A stretch of DNA of 64,000 nucleotides, taken from contig CAYZPM010000002.1 in the NCBI GenBank assembly GCA_964480365.1, positions 62,001 to 126,000 on the forward strand. The letters run 5' to 3'. The translations under genes were made by a program, and so were the position numbers. This document shows, piece after piece, positions 9,081 through 18,669 of the stretch (the stretch's first letter is position 1; every line of letters starts with the position of its first letter). Source of the DNA: CAIQPV01 sp964480365. Lineage in GTDB: Bacteria; Pseudomonadota; Gammaproteobacteria; Burkholderiales; Gallionellaceae. The notes below the pieces were generated by a model, which was not told the DNA's origin, ran no database searches, and saw only the letters and a list, made by a program, of their open reading frames with translations.

Positions 9081-10199
9081 TTACAGCAGATCGGCGCTCG
9101 CCAGCTTGCGCCGCAGTGCCTTGGAGTGCCGGTGACGGGCCATTAGGCGCGGGTCGGTCACCACAATACTGATCGTTTCGCCTATCACCATCACCACACC
9201 GAGCAGCGGCAGCGCCAGTATGAGGCCGGAAATACCTGCTACGTCACCACCGACAAATATCATCAGTACCGCCACGAGAGGGTGCATATGCAAGCTCTTG
9301 CCAATGGTGAGTGGCAGGTAGACGAAATCGTCGAGCAAGCGCGCAATAACGAACAACAACACAGCCCAGTAGGCCATTGACGGTGCATCGGGAAAATTCG
9401 TCGCGGCGACGAGAACAACCACGAGACCGCCGAGGACTGTGCCCACATAGGGTACCAACGCCAACACCGCACAGATGAAGCCCAATGCCAGTGCGTTGGG
9501 GAATCCGACGATCCAGAGCCCCACCGCCAGCGTCACCGTATCAAGTACGGCGAGCTTCATCAGTCCTGTGAAATAAGCGTGCAGGGTCTGGTCGACCTCG
9601 TGCAACAGGTAAAGCGTCCTCTCGAAAAATGCGTTCGGCACAGCGTGGGCAAGGAAGCGCTTGAAGCGCTGTCCATCCTTGAGGAAGAAGAAGGAAAGGA
9701 AGGGCGCCAGCAGCAGCGAGGGTGTCCAAGCGGCGATACCCATCGCCAGCGGCTCAACATACTCAACGATACTGTTCTCCGAAGCTTGAAGCCTCTGTGT
9801 CACCGTTTCGGCTAGGTGCGCTTTCGCAAACAGTGACCAGCTTGCTTCGAGCGCGTGCAATGAGCGCGTAAGCAATTGCAGACCGCCGTCCAGATAAAAT
9901 TCGAGCGATGCCTGAATATCAACGATATGGGTTGTGACCCAAGGCACCATGAAGGACAACCCGACTACCATCACCAGAAGAAAAGTGGAAATAGTCCAGA
10001 CGGCGGCCCCATCGCGCGACATGCCCCGGTTGATGAGGTACTGTGCCGCCGGATAGAGGATGTAGTAAAGGATCAGCGCCACCAGGAAAGGCACCACCAG
10101 CCAAAGCAGCTTCTGGAAGACGATCAGCAGCAGACAGGTGGTGGCGATAATCGCCGTCCATACGATGGGGCCGGATTCGTTGTGCTGTTCCATGTTCAC
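9081..10199 (-). CDS. AI-2E family transporter (PerM/YdiK-like permease)
   Basis: Integral membrane protein of 372 aa with about eight hydrophobic segments in the arrangement of the AI-2E exporter / PerM family. The most recognisable parts are LVPFLVALILYYILYPA near the N-terminus, and in the C-terminal half GFPNALALGFICAVLALVPYVGT followed by GDVAGISGLILALPLLGV. The substrate cannot be read from sequence. The GTG start at 10199 overlaps the stop of the upstream cyclic-nucleotide-binding gene (GTGA); an ATG two codons on (10193) is an alternative. Tight coupling suggests that the two proteins act together. Confidence 0.88.
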   Translation of the reverse strand: MNMEQHNESGPIVWTAIIATTCLLLIVFQKLLWLVVPFLVALILYYILYPAAQYLINRGMSRDGAAVWTISTFLLVMVVGLSFMVPWVTTHIVDIQASLEFYLDGGLQLLTRSLHALEASWSLFAKAHLAETVTQRLQASENSIVEYVEPLAMGIAAWTPSLLLAPFLSFFFLKDGQRFKRFLAHAVPNAFFERTLYLLHEVDQTLHAYFTGLMKLAVLDTVTLAVGLWIVGFPNALALGFICAVLALVPYVGTVLGGLVVVLVAATNFPDAPSMAYWAVLLFVIARLLDDFVYLPLTIGKSLHMHPLVAVLMIFVGGDVAGISGLILALPLLGVVMVIGETISIVVTDPRLMARHRHSKALRRKLASADLL

Positions 10200-10678
10200 A
10201 AGTGCTGATGGGCGCCGGCGTTCAGCGCCAGTTCGCGCATGCGCGCCCCTATGTGGCGTGCGAGTTGCCGCGCGAGCTTAGACGCGATGCGCGAGTGGGT
10301 GTCGAGCAGACTTACGAAGTCGTCACGGAAAAACACGATCAGGTCGCAGTCTGTGGCGGCGCGAACCTGCGCCGAGCGGGGCATATCGTCGAGCAGAGCC
10401 AGTTCGCCAAAGAAGGTGCCCGCTCCCAGCGTCGCAATGCGCCCGCTTTCCGGCTCGCCCTGGCGGCAGACCAGCACTTCGCCATCGAGCACGATATAGA
10501 GCGCCTTGCCTTCCTCGCCCTCATCGAAGATCACTTCGTCCTTGAGGTAGTGGCGCTCGTGCAGCATGTCATCAACGATGGCAAGCTCCGCAGGCAATAG
10601 ATTGACGAAAAGCGACAGCGCATGTAGCTTTTCCATGCGCGGCGTGCTGTTGCGGCGACGGAACGGATTAAATATCAA
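10196..10678 (-). CDS. Cyclic nucleotide-binding domain protein
   Basis: Stand-alone CNB domain of 160 aa: beta-roll residues about 20-140 with the phosphate-binding cassette region GTFFGELALLDDMPRSAQVRA and LYIVLDGEVLV before it. No helix-turn-helix follows, so it is not a CRP-type regulator by itself. The cassette has the Glu and Arg expected for a cyclic-nucleotide phosphate contact, but ligand binding is inference. Overlaps the permease gene by 4 bp, so it may regulate that transporter. Confidence 0.85.
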   Translation of the reverse strand: MIFNPFRRRNSTPRMEKLHALSLFVNLLPAELAIVDDMLHERHYLKDEVIFDEGEEGKALYIVLDGEVLVCRQGEPESGRIATLGAGTFFGELALLDDMPRSAQVRAATDCDLIVFFRDDFVSLLDTHSRIASKLARQLARHIGARMRELALNAGAHQHL

Positions 10679-10815
10679 GCGGACTCCCCTTTAGCGTTCC
10701 TTATTGCACTGAGTCAGTAGTGTGGCAAAAGGGACGATAAATGTCTACACTGTATCTAGCTAATAATTTTAAGAATCTCATGAATCCAGCTCCCGACGCA
10801 AAAGATTAACGCCAC

Positions 10816-11616
10816 ATGAGTAAGCCATTGCATCATTCATATATCGGGCAAGCACTCATTTTGGCTGCCGCGCTGTCCTCAGCGCCATCTTTTGCTGCGG
10901 GTGGGCCACCGATGATTACCGACGATCCGGGTACGCCGGGTGACGGTCATTGGGAAATAAACGCCGCTGCGTTGTCTAGCCACGCTGCTGGGGCGGCCAC
11001 CTACCAACTGCCGCTGGTCGATGCCAATTACGGCGTCGGGGATCGTATTCAGCTCAAATTCGAAATGCCGTGGCTACTGCAAAACGGGATAGCCGGAGCT
11101 AGCCGAAATGGCGCCGGTGACGGTTTGGCTGGAGTTAAATGGCGTTTCTACGATGCCGGTGAAAAAGCCTGGCAGATTTCCACTTACCCGCAGGTAGAAT
11201 TCGCCTTCCCTTTGTCGAACTCGACGCATAATGGTCTGGTAGATAGCAGCATCAACTATCTGCTCCCAGATAGAGGCACTAGCTATCTTCTTCCGGTCGA
11301 AGTTGAGCATGGCTTTGAGGGCTTTGATGTCAATTTCGAACTGGGCCGCTGGTTTCGTCCTGCGCATCAGGGGGATACCTGGATTACTGGATGTGTACTG
11401 ACTCATGAAGTGAGGAAGGGATTTGAACTGATGGTGGAACTGCACGATGAAGTTGCCATGAACCAATCTCAGGACGAACTGATTCTTAATTTCGGCGCAC
11501 GCTGGGACTTTTCCAAGCAATACACGCTGCTGTTATCCGCCGGACACGATATGCGCAATACCTTGGGCAATACGAATACGCTGCTGACTTATCTCGGCTT
11601 GCAAATGCGGTATTGA
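10816..11616 (+). CDS. Putative outer-membrane beta-barrel protein
   Basis: Protein of 266 aa with a signal peptide (about residues 1-28, ending APSFAAG), then ITDDPGTPGDGHWEIN and alternating beta-strand sequence with conserved turns (GVGDRIQLKFEMPWL, GDGLAGVKWRFYD). It ends in an aromatic residue (LGLQMRY), the usual signature of an outer-membrane barrel. It resembles the broad group annotated as phenol meta-pathway (SphA-like) outer-membrane transporters, but I cannot assign a substrate. The propeller gene starts 70 bp downstream on the same strand. Confidence 0.75.
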   Translation: MSKPLHHSYIGQALILAAALSSAPSFAAGGPPMITDDPGTPGDGHWEINAAALSSHAAGAATYQLPLVDANYGVGDRIQLKFEMPWLLQNGIAGASRNGAGDGLAGVKWRFYDAGEKAWQISTYPQVEFAFPLSNSTHNGLVDSSINYLLPDRGTSYLLPVEVEHGFEGFDVNFELGRWFRPAHQGDTWITGCVLTHEVRKGFELMVELHDEVAMNQSQDELILNFGARWDFSKQYTLLLSAGHDMRNTLGNTNTLLTYLGLQMRY

Positions 11617-11686
11617 CCAGATCGTTGTAACGCCAACCGATAACCCAATCCGTATTTTATCTCCGCACTGAAAAAGGAATACCATC

Positions 11687-12748
11687 TTGTATCTTCGTTA
11701 TCCGTTCAATATTCGAATTACCTCATCGCTCGCTATCGCAGCCATTGCCGCATTCTGCCTGTGCAGCCCGGCTTTATCCCATGCAGAAGATACCGGTTAC
11801 CACGTCATCGACAAACAACATCTGGATGGCGACGTCAAATGGGATTATCTGATTGTGGATGCCGAGCACCGGCATTTATTCATCACACACGGTGACCGGG
11901 TTGATGTATTCGATGTCGACAAGAAGCAGATTGTAGGAACTATTCAGAACACACATGGTGTGCATGGCGTTGCGGTGGCCGCAGATTTGGATCGTGGATT
12001 TACCAGTAACGGCAAAGATAATTCCGTGACTATCTTTGAGCTGTCAACGCTCAAGGTTATCGGTCATACGCCTACCGAAAAGAAACCTGACGGCATTGTT
12101 TATGACCCGGCAAGCAAGCGCGTGTTTGCGGCTAACGGCGAATCCGGAAGCCTGACGCCCGTTGATGCGGCTGCTGGCAAGTCACTGGCTGCAATACCGC
12201 TTGGCGGCAAGCCTGAGTTTGTCGCGGTTGACGGCAAAGGGCACTTGTTCGTCAATATTGAAGACAAGAACCAACTTGTGGTGGTGGATACCCAAAAGCT
12301 GGCGCTCACACATCGCTACGACTTGTCTGCAAGTTGCGATGAACCGGCAGGTCTTTCAATTGACCCCGCCACGCAACGACTATTCGTTGGCTGCCACAAT
12401 CAAAAAATGGCGATTGTCGATGCCGATACCGGAAAAATACTGGATGCGCCGACTATCGGTCGAGGCAACGATGCTACGGCTTATGATGTGGCGGCCAGGT
12501 TGGCATTCAGCTCGAACGGCGACGGCACACTAAACGTGATTAGCGCACTCGACGCCACGCATTATCAGATCAAGCAAACCGTCAACACCATGCCTGGCGC
12601 AAGAACCTTGGCGATCGATCCGGTTTCACACAGGGTGTATCTGGTCGCCGCTGAATCCGAGCCTGTTGAAGTATCCACGCAACAAAAACCGGCGCCACGG
12701 GCGCGTTTGAAGCCTGATACGTTTACACTGATTACTGTCTCGCCGTGA
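11687..12748 (+). CDS. YncE-like secreted beta-propeller protein
   Basis: Protein of 353 aa with a signal sequence (hydrophobic residues about 12-34, ending ALSHAED) and a seven-bladed YVTN/YncE-type propeller. Repeated strands are visible as VDVFDVDKKQIVGTI, VTIFELSTLKVIGHTP, LTPVDAAAGKSLAAIPLGG and LVVVDTQKLALTHRYDL. The start is TTG at 11687, chosen because AAAAAGGAAT lies 6-15 bp upstream and no ATG precedes the signal peptide. Such proteins bind ligands or partners in the periplasm; the role is unknown. Confidence 0.82.
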   Translation: MYLRYPFNIRITSSLAIAAIAAFCLCSPALSHAEDTGYHVIDKQHLDGDVKWDYLIVDAEHRHLFITHGDRVDVFDVDKKQIVGTIQNTHGVHGVAVAADLDRGFTSNGKDNSVTIFELSTLKVIGHTPTEKKPDGIVYDPASKRVFAANGESGSLTPVDAAAGKSLAAIPLGGKPEFVAVDGKGHLFVNIEDKNQLVVVDTQKLALTHRYDLSASCDEPAGLSIDPATQRLFVGCHNQKMAIVDADTGKILDAPTIGRGNDATAYDVAARLAFSSNGDGTLNVISALDATHYQIKQTVNTMPGARTLAIDPVSHRVYLVAAESEPVEVSTQQKPAPRARLKPDTFTLITVSP

Positions 12749-12990
12749 TATCGCTCGTCCCTAGATCACCGGAAAGCAGAAGGTTCTGGCGAAGAAAGCG
12801 TCCGCGCCGATGACAAGCCGTTGAGCCAAAAACACAAAAAACAGATAAAACACAATATCTAATTGATTAATAGTGCTTAACAAGGCAATCTATATGAACA
12901 CAATGGTCTATATACAGGATCAATAGTTGGGTAGTAAAGTAGTGCATTAGGGGATACTCACCACCCTATTTCATCGCCAAAGGGGGCATA

Positions 12991-14715
12991 ATGAAAAGAA
13001 TCATTTGGCTTGCATTAGGATTGATTGTACTAATGACATCGGCGCAGGCGGACACGCCTGCTCAAGCAAATGATGCAATGATTCAGAATGTTATTGACCT
13101 AGATATCATGGAAGGTAGAGGCACTGTAGTCGCAGGAATATCGGTCAATGGCTCAGTTGTTGTTGGAAGTTTTTATGACACCAAAAATCATCTTCATGCC
13201 TACCGATGGACTCTGGCTGAGGGTGTACAAGACATCGGCGCTCCGGACTGGAAAGATGGTAGCTCGGTTGCCGTTTCTGCCGATGGCTCGGTGATCATCG
13301 GCAAATTTACTGACTCCAATTATCGCATCCATGCATTTCGTTGGACCCAAGTCGGAGGCATTCAAGACCTTGGTGCCATTGGTGGGTTAAAAGCATTTGC
13401 TAAAAATATTTCTGCCGATGGTTCGATAATTACTGGCTCATTCTGGGACACCACCAATAGAATTTGGCACGCCTTCCGCTGGACTCAAGCAAAGGGTATT
13501 CAAGATATTGGTGCTATAGGTGGAGAAGACGCTGGTGGGCTGGATGGACTAGGTGCTTCAACTGACGGCTCAGCAATTGTCGGTCATTTCTTGGACAAAA
13601 CCAATCGCAAGCATGTATTCCGCTGGACTGAAAATAGAGGTATTCAGGATCTTGCCAGCATGGGTGGGAAAAGTGCAGCAATCGGTGGTGTTTCTGCTGA
13701 TGGATCGGTAATCGCAGGTGATTTCATAGACACAGACAATCACAACCATGTTTTCTACTGGACTCAAGCCGATGGCGTCCAAGATATTGGTAACATAAGT
13801 GGGGCAACCACAGAAGTCCGTGGAGTTTCGGCCGATGGTTCTGTGGTCGTTGGAAGATTTCGTTATCCCGGCAGCATTCTAGACCACGTCTTTCGCTGGT
13901 CGCAGAACAATGGTTTTCAAGATATAGGCAACATGAATTGGAAAAGCGCTGATGTCGTTGGAGTGTCGGCTGACGGTTCAGTTATCGTTGGGACTTTCAT
14001 GTATCCGAACAACAATCAAAACCACATCCTTCGCTGGACTCAGAAAATGGGAATTCAAGATATTGGAATCATTTCAGGAAAGAGTTCTCAGGTAAACGGA
14101 ATTTCTGCTGATGGGTCTCTTATCTTTGGTTTCTTCATGGACTCCAATAATAATAGTCATTCCTTTGTCTCTCCAATCAATGCCTTAATAAAACTTACGT
14201 TAGAAGATGCTCCATCTGCTTTGAGGAAAACTATCTCAGCAGCTCCAAATGGCACCTCCGCCATGGGGCTACAGAATGCACAGAGTGGAATAACTTCAGA
14301 CCAGCATGCTGATCAGCAACGTAGCCAGCGAATTTATTTCGGCAAAAATATTACCAATCATCAAATTGCTACATATGTAGATTCCTGTCTTAAAAAAATG
14401 GTGTTAATTGGTTCAGATCATTATCCAGAGAAGGTCGGAATGGGAAAAATAACTGGTCAGGTTAAAGCAAGTATATTAATAAATGCGAACGGAACCCTTA
14501 AAAGGGTGCAGATTAATAAAAGCTCAGGCTCTAAAGATATTGATGATGCAGTTAGTAATATCGCTAGGCTTGCCTCACCTTTTGATGTATTTCCAGTCGC
14601 ACTAAGCAATGTCGATGAAATTGCAATTACGCGAAACTGGAAATTCGATCCAAGGAAGATAGACATGACTTCAGACGTGTCCGCTCACGGTGGGACAGCG
14701 GATAGTGGAGAGTAA
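12991..14715 (+). CDS. HAF-repeat protein with TonB-like C-terminal domain
   Basis: Exported protein of 574 aa. A signal peptide (about residues 1-20, ending SAQA) is followed by eight repeats of about 45 residues (about 36-395) of the extracellular HAF type, with a core like VSADGSVIVGTF ... NHVFRWTQ ... GIQDIG. A linker leads to about residues 455-560, which look like a TonB C-terminal domain (GKITGQVKASILINANGTL, VQINKSSGSKDIDDAV, RNWKFDP). The fusion is unusual. AAAGGGGGC stands 5 bp before the ATG. The region is visibly more AT-rich than its neighbours, suggesting transfer. Function unknown; likely periplasmic or surface. Confidence 0.8.
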   Translation: MKRIIWLALGLIVLMTSAQADTPAQANDAMIQNVIDLDIMEGRGTVVAGISVNGSVVVGSFYDTKNHLHAYRWTLAEGVQDIGAPDWKDGSSVAVSADGSVIIGKFTDSNYRIHAFRWTQVGGIQDLGAIGGLKAFAKNISADGSIITGSFWDTTNRIWHAFRWTQAKGIQDIGAIGGEDAGGLDGLGASTDGSAIVGHFLDKTNRKHVFRWTENRGIQDLASMGGKSAAIGGVSADGSVIAGDFIDTDNHNHVFYWTQADGVQDIGNISGATTEVRGVSADGSVVVGRFRYPGSILDHVFRWSQNNGFQDIGNMNWKSADVVGVSADGSVIVGTFMYPNNNQNHILRWTQKMGIQDIGIISGKSSQVNGISADGSLIFGFFMDSNNNSHSFVSPINALIKLTLEDAPSALRKTISAAPNGTSAMGLQNAQSGITSDQHADQQRSQRIYFGKNITNHQIATYVDSCLKKMVLIGSDHYPEKVGMGKITGQVKASILINANGTLKRVQINKSSGSKDIDDAVSNIARLASPFDVFPVALSNVDEIAITRNWKFDPRKIDMTSDVSAHGGTADSGE

Positions 14716-14826
14716 AATAATGTACAGGCGCTCACAGCCAATTCCAGTCACTCTACAGGCCGAAGGAATTAACCAATTTAGTGACACCACTCGGAAAATG
14801 TTCTGAACAGCGACGATAGGAAACAA

Positions 14827-15528
14827 ATGAAAACTATTTCTCACGGTATAGTGGTCTTCATTTTGGCAGGTCTTGGAACGGGGGATCTTCATGCACAGGA
14901 GCTATCTTTCTGCTCTATGTTTGGTGTTTCCAAAAATGACATAGTGGAACGAGTAAAAGCAGTAAAGTCTGGCAGAGTTTCGGCTGGCCCCAAAATACCG
15001 CTTTACACAAAACCTGATGATGCTTGCAAGACCAATGATCTTTGTATTAATCCAGCAACGTTTCCGCTTAATGCTGGATACGAGGGAGTTGAAATAGGCC
15101 GCAACCAGTCATGGGTCTGTGTCGCCGTTCCGGGAAAAAGGCCACTCGATGTTTGGCTCGGATGGTTACCCGAGCAACGATGGCAGCAAACAGAATTAAA
15201 GCATGATTTAAAGGACTGGACTGGCATTTGGCAGAATACAAATGCAAAGCTCAAAATTAGCCTCTCTGAAACACAGCAATTGTCTGCCACTGGCCATGCA
15301 CTCTGGATTGGGGGCGTAATGGGGACATCTCATTTCGGAGACTTTGATATAACAGGTGTGCCGGAAGATGGTGTGCTTGTAACCTCTTCTTCTGAACCAG
15401 AGTATGCCTGCCACATAGCTTTGCGCCTAGTTGGCGCGTTTATTGTTGCTACAGAAAATCGTAACTGTGGTGGCATGAATGTTACTTTTGAAGGCGTGTA
15501 CCGATACCGGCATGGCTTGCAGCAATAG
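14827..15528 (+). CDS. Secreted protein of unknown function
   Basis: Protein of 233 aa, not recognised. Signal peptide about residues 1-23 (VVFILAGLGTGDLHAQE). The mature part has several cysteines that could pair (CSMFG, DACKTNDLCINPATF, SWVCVAVP, YACHIAL, NRNCGG) and an SH3-like stretch around PLYTKPDDACK ... WVCVAVPGKRPLDVWLGWLP. Located 111 bp after the HAF-repeat gene with similarly AT-rich composition, so the two may have arrived together. GATAGG lies a few bases before the ATG. Confidence 0.75.
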   Translation: MKTISHGIVVFILAGLGTGDLHAQELSFCSMFGVSKNDIVERVKAVKSGRVSAGPKIPLYTKPDDACKTNDLCINPATFPLNAGYEGVEIGRNQSWVCVAVPGKRPLDVWLGWLPEQRWQQTELKHDLKDWTGIWQNTNAKLKISLSETQQLSATGHALWIGGVMGTSHFGDFDITGVPEDGVLVTSSSEPEYACHIALRLVGAFIVATENRNCGGMNVTFEGVYRYRHGLQQ

Positions 15529-15973
15529 CCTTACGGACTTCATGAATGTCTATTTTGAAGTCACTTTTTGGGGAGCGGAAATGCCCGGTTTGGGTTAGGA
15601 AACGGACTATTTGTAGTTACTAACACTTCTGTCCGCACTCCGAGAGCAGCCGGACGCATTCTTAAGTTTTGGATAGAAAAATACCCTGCTCGTTTCCGAA
15701 CTGGGCTCAATTTAGTGCTGGTCTTGATAAAATCCACTACAACTAGATTTTCAACGCATTTTACTAACGGCTTTCGCCGATGACGATAACTTTTCTATAT
15801 ACCCGTTAGAATTGGCTCTAAAGGAGATGCAACTGCAATTGAATTGCTTCGCTCTCTCTAAGCCTAAGTTCGGCAACTTTTATATTGAGTCAATTCGTAT
15901 CTTTTGCAGCGCTTGCCGCTTTCCGGTTTTAGCCGCAAAATGCAAAATGATGCTTACTTTGGAACATGCCTCC
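15529..15973 (+). other. Gap without a convincing gene
   Basis: About 445 bp between the secreted protein and the REC/HD-GYP gene. A 71-codon frame at 15568-15783 has no recognisable sequence. The frame of the downstream gene stays open back to an ATG at 15812, but residues before about 47 look random and lack a Shine-Dalgarno. I see no structured element or RNA gene here; the promoter for the regulator must lie in it. Confidence 0.5.
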
Positions 15974-17308
15974 ATGAACGAATCCGATCAGTTTCCGGAC
16001 ATTTCCGCGCCAACCGCAATCGCCCAACCGGCTTTGCTGTTCGTCGATGACGAGGAAAACATCCTGAATGCTTTGCGCCGCCTGTTCCGCCCTCTTGGTT
16101 ACAAAATTCTCACCGCCGGTAGCGGCGCTGAGGCATTGGTATTGCTGGAACATGAACCCGTTGATCTGGTGATTTCCGATATGCGTATGCCGCAGATGGA
16201 TGGTGCCCAATTGTTGGAACAGGTGCGCGCAAAATGGCCGGATACCCTGCGCATCCTGCTCACTGGCTATGCCGATGTAGGCTCTACCATCGCCGCCATC
16301 AACAAGGGGGAAATCTACCGTTACATAGCCAAGCCATGGGAGGACAACGACATCCTTCTAGTGGTGCGGCATGCTCTGGAGCGCAAGGGGCTGGAGTTTG
16401 AAAAGCGCCGCCTCGAACAGCTTACCCACCGCCAGAACGAGGAACTGAAAGAGCTTAACGCCAGTCTGGAAACCAAGGTGCAGGATCGCACTGCGGAACT
16501 GCGCCAGACCATGTCGTTTCTGGAACAGGCACATAGTGAGCTGAAGAAGAGTTTTATTACTTCAGTCAGGATATTTTCCAACCTGTTCGAATTGCGCGCT
16601 GGCAGGCTGGCCGGACACTCGCGCCGCGTGGCGGATCTCGCCCGCTCTCTGGCACAACAGATGGGAATGAGTGAAGCTGAAACTCAGGATGTCATGTTTG
16701 CTGGCTTGCTGCACGATATTGGCAAAATCGGGCTACCGGACGAGTTGCTGGAAAAACCTTTTGCCTCCCTCAATAGTGAGGAGCGGGCGCAGGTGATGAA
16801 ACACCCGTTGACCGGTCAGGTTGCCCTAATGTCTCTGGACAGGCTCAAAGCGGCGGCAGAACTGATCGGTTCCCACCATGAGCGTTTTGACGGGCTGGGT
16901 TACCCGAATGCACTTTCCGGTTTCAACGTTCCTCTGGGGGCGCGCATCCTTGCCGTAGCCAACGAATATGATGCGTTGCAGAACGGCACGCTGCTTAACC
17001 AGCGTCTCAGCGCTTCAAAAGCACATGAATTTATTGTAAAGGGGAGCGGCCAGCGCTATGACCCTGCGGTGGTGGATGCCTTCAATAAAATACTGGGAGT
17101 GGCAGAGCAACGAGCCGAACAGGTACAAGAAATCAGAACTATTCAATTAAAAAGCGGCATGGTGCTGGCACGCGACCTGACTGCCCCTAATGGAATGCTA
17201 CTACTCTCCCGCGATCATGTGCTGGATGCCTCCATGATCACCAAGCTGCGCCAGTTCGAGCATCACGAGGGGCATGAACTGGCGCTCTGGATCAAGCTCG
17301 AAGCATAA
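15974..17308 (+). CDS. Response regulator with HD-GYP-type domain
   Basis: RpfG-like two-domain regulator, about 444 aa from the ATG at 15974 (alternatives 15950, 15812). The receiver domain begins LLFVDDEENILNALRRLF, with the phospho-acceptor Asp in LVISDMRMPQMDG and the conserved Lys in IAKPWED. A coiled-coil linker (about 60 residues) leads to an HD-GYP domain: HDIGKIGLPDELLEKP, then IGSHHERFDGLGYP and ARILAVANEYDAL. This matches c-di-GMP phosphodiesterases, so phosphorylation likely controls c-di-GMP breakdown. The start is preceded by GGAAC 8 bp upstream. It faces the convergent hemerythrin-GGDEF gene, which has the opposite predicted activity. Confidence 0.9.
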   Translation: MNESDQFPDISAPTAIAQPALLFVDDEENILNALRRLFRPLGYKILTAGSGAEALVLLEHEPVDLVISDMRMPQMDGAQLLEQVRAKWPDTLRILLTGYADVGSTIAAINKGEIYRYIAKPWEDNDILLVVRHALERKGLEFEKRRLEQLTHRQNEELKELNASLETKVQDRTAELRQTMSFLEQAHSELKKSFITSVRIFSNLFELRAGRLAGHSRRVADLARSLAQQMGMSEAETQDVMFAGLLHDIGKIGLPDELLEKPFASLNSEERAQVMKHPLTGQVALMSLDRLKAAAELIGSHHERFDGLGYPNALSGFNVPLGARILAVANEYDALQNGTLLNQRLSASKAHEFIVKGSGQRYDPAVVDAFNKILGVAEQRAEQVQEIRTIQLKSGMVLARDLTAPNGMLLLSRDHVLDASMITKLRQFEHHEGHELALWIKLEA

Positions 17309-17362
17309 CAAACAAGGTGTAAGCTTTCGTATGGAATGAATGATCGAAGTGCTGTAATCAAG

Positions 17363-18493
17363 CTACGCATCCGCATACGATCTCACAACACCGCAAGCTA
17401 CGCAATTGCGTCCATTCCGTTTGGCAATATAAACACCTTCATCCGCAGCCTTGATCAAATCTTCCGGGCCGCGCATTTCGGGTGTACGCGCCGCCACGCC
17501 CACGCTGACACTGCCCGACCATACCCCGTCGCCAGCCGGCACGCGCAGTGCCGCGATGGCTTTCCGCGTTAATTCGGCGGCATGCAAAGCACCTTCCAAG
17601 GAGGTGCGCGGGCAAATAATCAGGAATTCGTCACCGCCCAGACGGCATACGATGTCATCAGTGCGCACGGAATAGCGAAGATTGTTGGATAACTGCCGCA
17701 GCACTTCATCACCGGCATCGTGCCCATAGTTGTCGTTGATCTGCTTGAACCCATCGGCATCAATCATCATGCACACCAGAGGAGTGCCTTCCCGTAGCGA
17801 TTCCGACCAGTCCTGAGCAAGTCTGGCCATAGCATGACGACGATTCGGCAACCCGGTGAGTGCGTCGGTCAAGGCCATATCCTCCAACCTTTTGTTCGCC
17901 TCCGAGAGTGCGTGTGTACGCATGGCAACCTTCTCCTCAAGCGTCCGGTTCAATTCAATCAATTCACGATTTCGTTCGGACACCTGATGAAACAGACCAT
18001 TGAGCGCGTGCAGCAACGGTTCCGTAGCGCCCTCTTTCATGACCTCTTCGGCAGAAAAAGCGGCGGCGGAATTCTGGCCTGCCTGAATAGCCCTGACTTG
18101 CCTGGCCATGGACTGGTCTGTGCCCAGTATATGGAAGGCGAGCCAGTAGGTTAGAAACTTCAACAGCGGCTCTGCCGCATTGATTTTCTGCGGCGATAGG
18201 CCTTGACGCATGCGCGTCACTTCCTGCAAAAAATTAACGTGCGACTGGATGTGATGCGCCACATAGCGCGCATCCAACCCCACCTGCAACATCATGGCTT
18301 CTTCTTCCTTAAAGTGATATTGGGCATATTCGGCCAGTTCATTGAACACCGTCTCAATGTCACTGAACGAGACACCCTCCAGTCGTGACAGCAGATCCCC
18401 AAAACGGTTAATCACATCAACAAGATGGCGATGTTGATTATCAACTTCCGCCAGTCCGGTTTCAAAGTGCTTGTCCCAATGGAAAGATTCCAC
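17363..18493 (-). CDS. Hemerythrin-GGDEF diguanylate cyclase
   Basis: Protein of 376 aa. Residues 1-135 are a bacteriohemerythrin with the di-iron ligand pattern in place: DNQHRHLVD (His21), YHFKEEEA (His60, Glu64), HHIQSH (His81/His85), AFHILGTD (His121, Asp126). A coiled coil (about 170-205) connects to a GGDEF domain with LTGLPNRR and an intact RLGGDEF at 284-290, so it should make c-di-GMP. By family analogy the di-iron site senses O2 or NO. Start GTG at 18493 with AAGGGGATT upstream. Last gene (3' end) of the first minus-strand signalling set. Confidence 0.93.
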   Translation of the reverse strand: MESFHWDKHFETGLAEVDNQHRHLVDVINRFGDLLSRLEGVSFSDIETVFNELAEYAQYHFKEEEAMMLQVGLDARYVAHHIQSHVNFLQEVTRMRQGLSPQKINAAEPLLKFLTYWLAFHILGTDQSMARQVRAIQAGQNSAAAFSAEEVMKEGATEPLLHALNGLFHQVSERNRELIELNRTLEEKVAMRTHALSEANKRLEDMALTDALTGLPNRRHAMARLAQDWSESLREGTPLVCMMIDADGFKQINDNYGHDAGDEVLRQLSNNLRYSVRTDDIVCRLGGDEFLIICPRTSLEGALHAAELTRKAIAALRVPAGDGVWSGSVSVGVAARTPEMRGPEDLIKAADEGVYIAKRNGRNCVACGVVRSYADA

Positions 18494-18669
18494 AATAATC
18501 CCCTTTAGAATGTAGGATTATAACCCCACTCCGGAAAGCCTACACAATCCGCACGTTAACTACAATGACGATGACCGCTTGGGCCGGAAATTACCAGTCG
18601 ATAACAAGCTGGAATCGGCGCGATCCAGCCGTTCGCATTTTTTGAAGCATTGAAATCGTAGGGGCGCAG

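Noticed and set aside
15568..15783. 71-codon frame between the secreted protein and the HD-GYP regulator
   Set aside because: No recognisable sequence or start signal; most likely chance.
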